DNA from: a bacterium | GTDB taxonomy: Bacteria; Planctomycetota; UBA1135; GCA-002686595 | Length of the DNA stretch: 62,385 bases | NCBI GenBank assembly: GCA_024226735.1 | Contig: JAAELL010000568.1 | Span: forward strand, 1 to 62,385 | Reading direction: 5' to 3' | Shown here: in pieces, positions 61,226 to 62,385 of the stretch | Layout: each line of letters starts with the position of its first letter | Position numbering within the stretch: position 1 is the stretch's first letter | Position numbers and translations under genes: made by a program | Notes under the pieces: model-generated | Database searches by the model: none | What the model saw: only the letters and a program-made list of their open reading frames with translations | What the model was told of the DNA's origin: nothing

Positions 61226-62232
61226 AGTGGACGCGGCTGCAGAAGGCGAGCCTGGCCGTGATCGCGGCCGGCATCGCCGCGACGATTGCCTGCCGCGCGA
61301 CGCGCGGGGGCGGTGCCGGCGGCGATCCGACTGGAGTCGATGGCAAGAGCCGAGCCCACGGCGCGTCGGGGCTCGTCGTCACGGGCGACTCGATCTTCAT
61401 CGTGCGCGACTACAAGAAGGGCCACTACTACCGGCTCGCGACGCCGGAGCTGAAGGTGGGGGAGGCGTACTCGATCGGAGACGAGCTCGACGAGCACGAC
61501 TTCTGGAAGGGCGCGCGTCAGCTCGAGGACGTCGCACTCCTCTTTTCCGCGCCCGCGCAATCGACCACGGCGCCGGTGCACGTCGCGATCAGCGAAGAGG
61601 ACGCCGGCGACGGGAACGGGGACTTGATCGACGCGGACGGCGTCGTCGCTCGCTACGACCACGAGCGCTTCGGAAAGACGCGGAACAAGGGGCTCGAGGG
61701 GGTCGACGTGCGCGGCCTGGGCCCGGGGCTGGCCGAGGTCGTGGTCGTCCTCGAGCGCGGCGACGGCGGGCCGGTCCTGTTCGCCCACGAGCTCGACCTC
61801 GACTGGCTCGCGCGGCTGCGCGAAGAGCGCGAGCTGCCGCTGCGCTACACGATCGAGCTGGGCGCGCCGGGAACGATCCTGCCGCGCTTCGACTGGAGGA
61901 ACCCGTCCGAGCTGCGCATTCCCTCGGTCCTGCACGTGTCCGCCCCCGAGCCCGGGTTCCTCGTCATCCTGCAAGACACCGAGGACTACGCCCACAAGTG
62001 GCTCGTGCTGCTCGACCACGACGGTGAGGCGCGCTCGCGCGTGCACCTCGCGGAGCTGGGCGTCGACGCGGAGAAGAACTGGGAGGGGCTCGCCTGGCTC
62101 GACGACAGCCGGATCGTGATGGTCAGCGACAACGCCAGCGGCTCGAAGGCCTCGGGGAAGACGTACCTGGTCGCTCTGGATGCTCCGTTCGGCAGCCGGC
62201 GGCCGAGCCTCGCGCGGCCGAGGGACAACTAG
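61222..62232 (+). CDS. Putative lipoprotein, phytase/esterase-like beta-propeller-type, unknown
   Basis: A 336-aa protein with an N-terminal signal and lipobox (AATIAC, Cys24). The body is acidic and beta-rich, with RNKGLEGVDVRG, ENWEGLAWLDDS and VMVSDNASG segments reminiscent of esterase-like phytase or propeller proteins; no catalytic site is assignable. The stop codon TAG is formed by the end of MITE-3 (ACTAGTGGTG), so the original C-terminus may have been longer. It starts inside the decarboxylase stop. Confidence 0.7.
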   Translation: MKWTRLQKASLAVIAAGIAATIACRATRGGGAGGDPTGVDGKSRAHGASGLVVTGDSIFIVRDYKKGHYYRLATPELKVGEAYSIGDELDEHDFWKGARQLEDVALLFSAPAQSTTAPVHVAISEEDAGDGNGDLIDADGVVARYDHERFGKTRNKGLEGVDVRGLGPGLAEVVVVLERGDGGPVLFAHELDLDWLARLREERELPLRYTIELGAPGTILPRFDWRNPSELRIPSVLHVSAPEPGFLVILQDTEDYAHKWLVLLDHDGEARSRVHLAELGVDAEKNWEGLAWLDDSRIVMVSDNASGSKASGKTYLVALDAPFGSRRPSLARPRDN

Positions 62233-62385
62233 TGGTGTGATGCCGACAGTTGCGGTCTTATCCCGAGTTCGGGTGTGCGTGCCACAAGGCGCGGCGACGA
62301 CGCAACTTCGCTGCCAATACGGTGATACTGGGATTGGTCGCAGGAGCCGCAACGCCGTGGCGCGTGCATGCGGGCCGGGATACGA
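62230..62385. mobile_element. MITE-like element 3 (same subfamily as element 2, inverted, cut by window end)
   Basis: From TA at 62230-62231 the sequence matches the reverse complement of element 2 with few differences across 154 bp, including GCAACTTCGCTGCCAATACG. The far end lies outside the window. It is in the opposite orientation to element 2, so the pair flanks 59270-62229. Confidence 0.88.

Overview
The window is a high-GC bacterial chromosome segment. Three things point to a planctomycete-type genome (Planctomycetota): secreted proteins with long runs of DCNGNGIPDECD-like calcium-binding repeats, a recurring C-terminal domain in secreted proteins, and the overall gene content. This is an inference from protein style; no rRNA or tRNA gene is visible to confirm it.

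Layout. 1-353 is non-coding with a 15-bp tandem repeat. 354-2828 (-) is an S41 protease. 2937-6466 (+) is a tightly overlapping moaC-accB-accC-lipoprotein operon. 6538-12593 (+) makes sugar-nucleotide precursors (UDP-xylose synthase, GlmS, and RfbA, RfbD and RfbB of the dTDP-deoxysugar route). 12725-21749 (+) is an exopolysaccharide locus: export lipoprotein, chain-length protein, Wzy-like polymerase/ligase, AsnB-type amidotransferase, two glycosyltransferases and a polysaccharide deacetylase. Several of these look like the sets that accompany exosortase A (XrtA). 21742-25821 (-) is a giant secreted beta-propeller and repeat protein. 25882-26528 holds two small membrane proteins. 26540-33765 (-) is a TPR protein, a sigma54 activator with a degenerate receiver and a degenerate kinase-like protein. 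34044-37254 (+) is a pair of GT2 membrane glycosyltransferases and a FemAB-like protein, again XrtA-style. No exosortase and no PEP-CTERM tail was seen.

37266-54079 (-) is the most unusual block. A 141-aa helical protein leads three NRPS proteins (C-A-MT-PCP-E, C-A-PCP, C-A-PCP) with no thioesterase. Two uncharacterised proteins that share an N-terminal DVFSGRPNPxWTL domain follow; one has a cysteine-peptidase-like C-terminus. A PLP-dependent decarboxylase ends the block. A 177-bp MITE-like element separates the two FSGRPNP genes. The parts suggest a small peptide, possibly N-methyl-D-residue, beta-amino acid, then Asn, with unknown release chemistry.

54351-62385 contains a damaged secreted-protein gene (in-frame TAG, no standard start codon), three tandem AIM24 paralogues, a long asparaginase, a frameshifted DinB gene, a second PLP decarboxylase and a lipoprotein. 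Two copies of another MITE-like subfamily lie in inverted orientation around the last three. The MITE ends supply the stop codons of two genes. Several lesions in one window could be real decay or assembly errors; reads are needed to tell.
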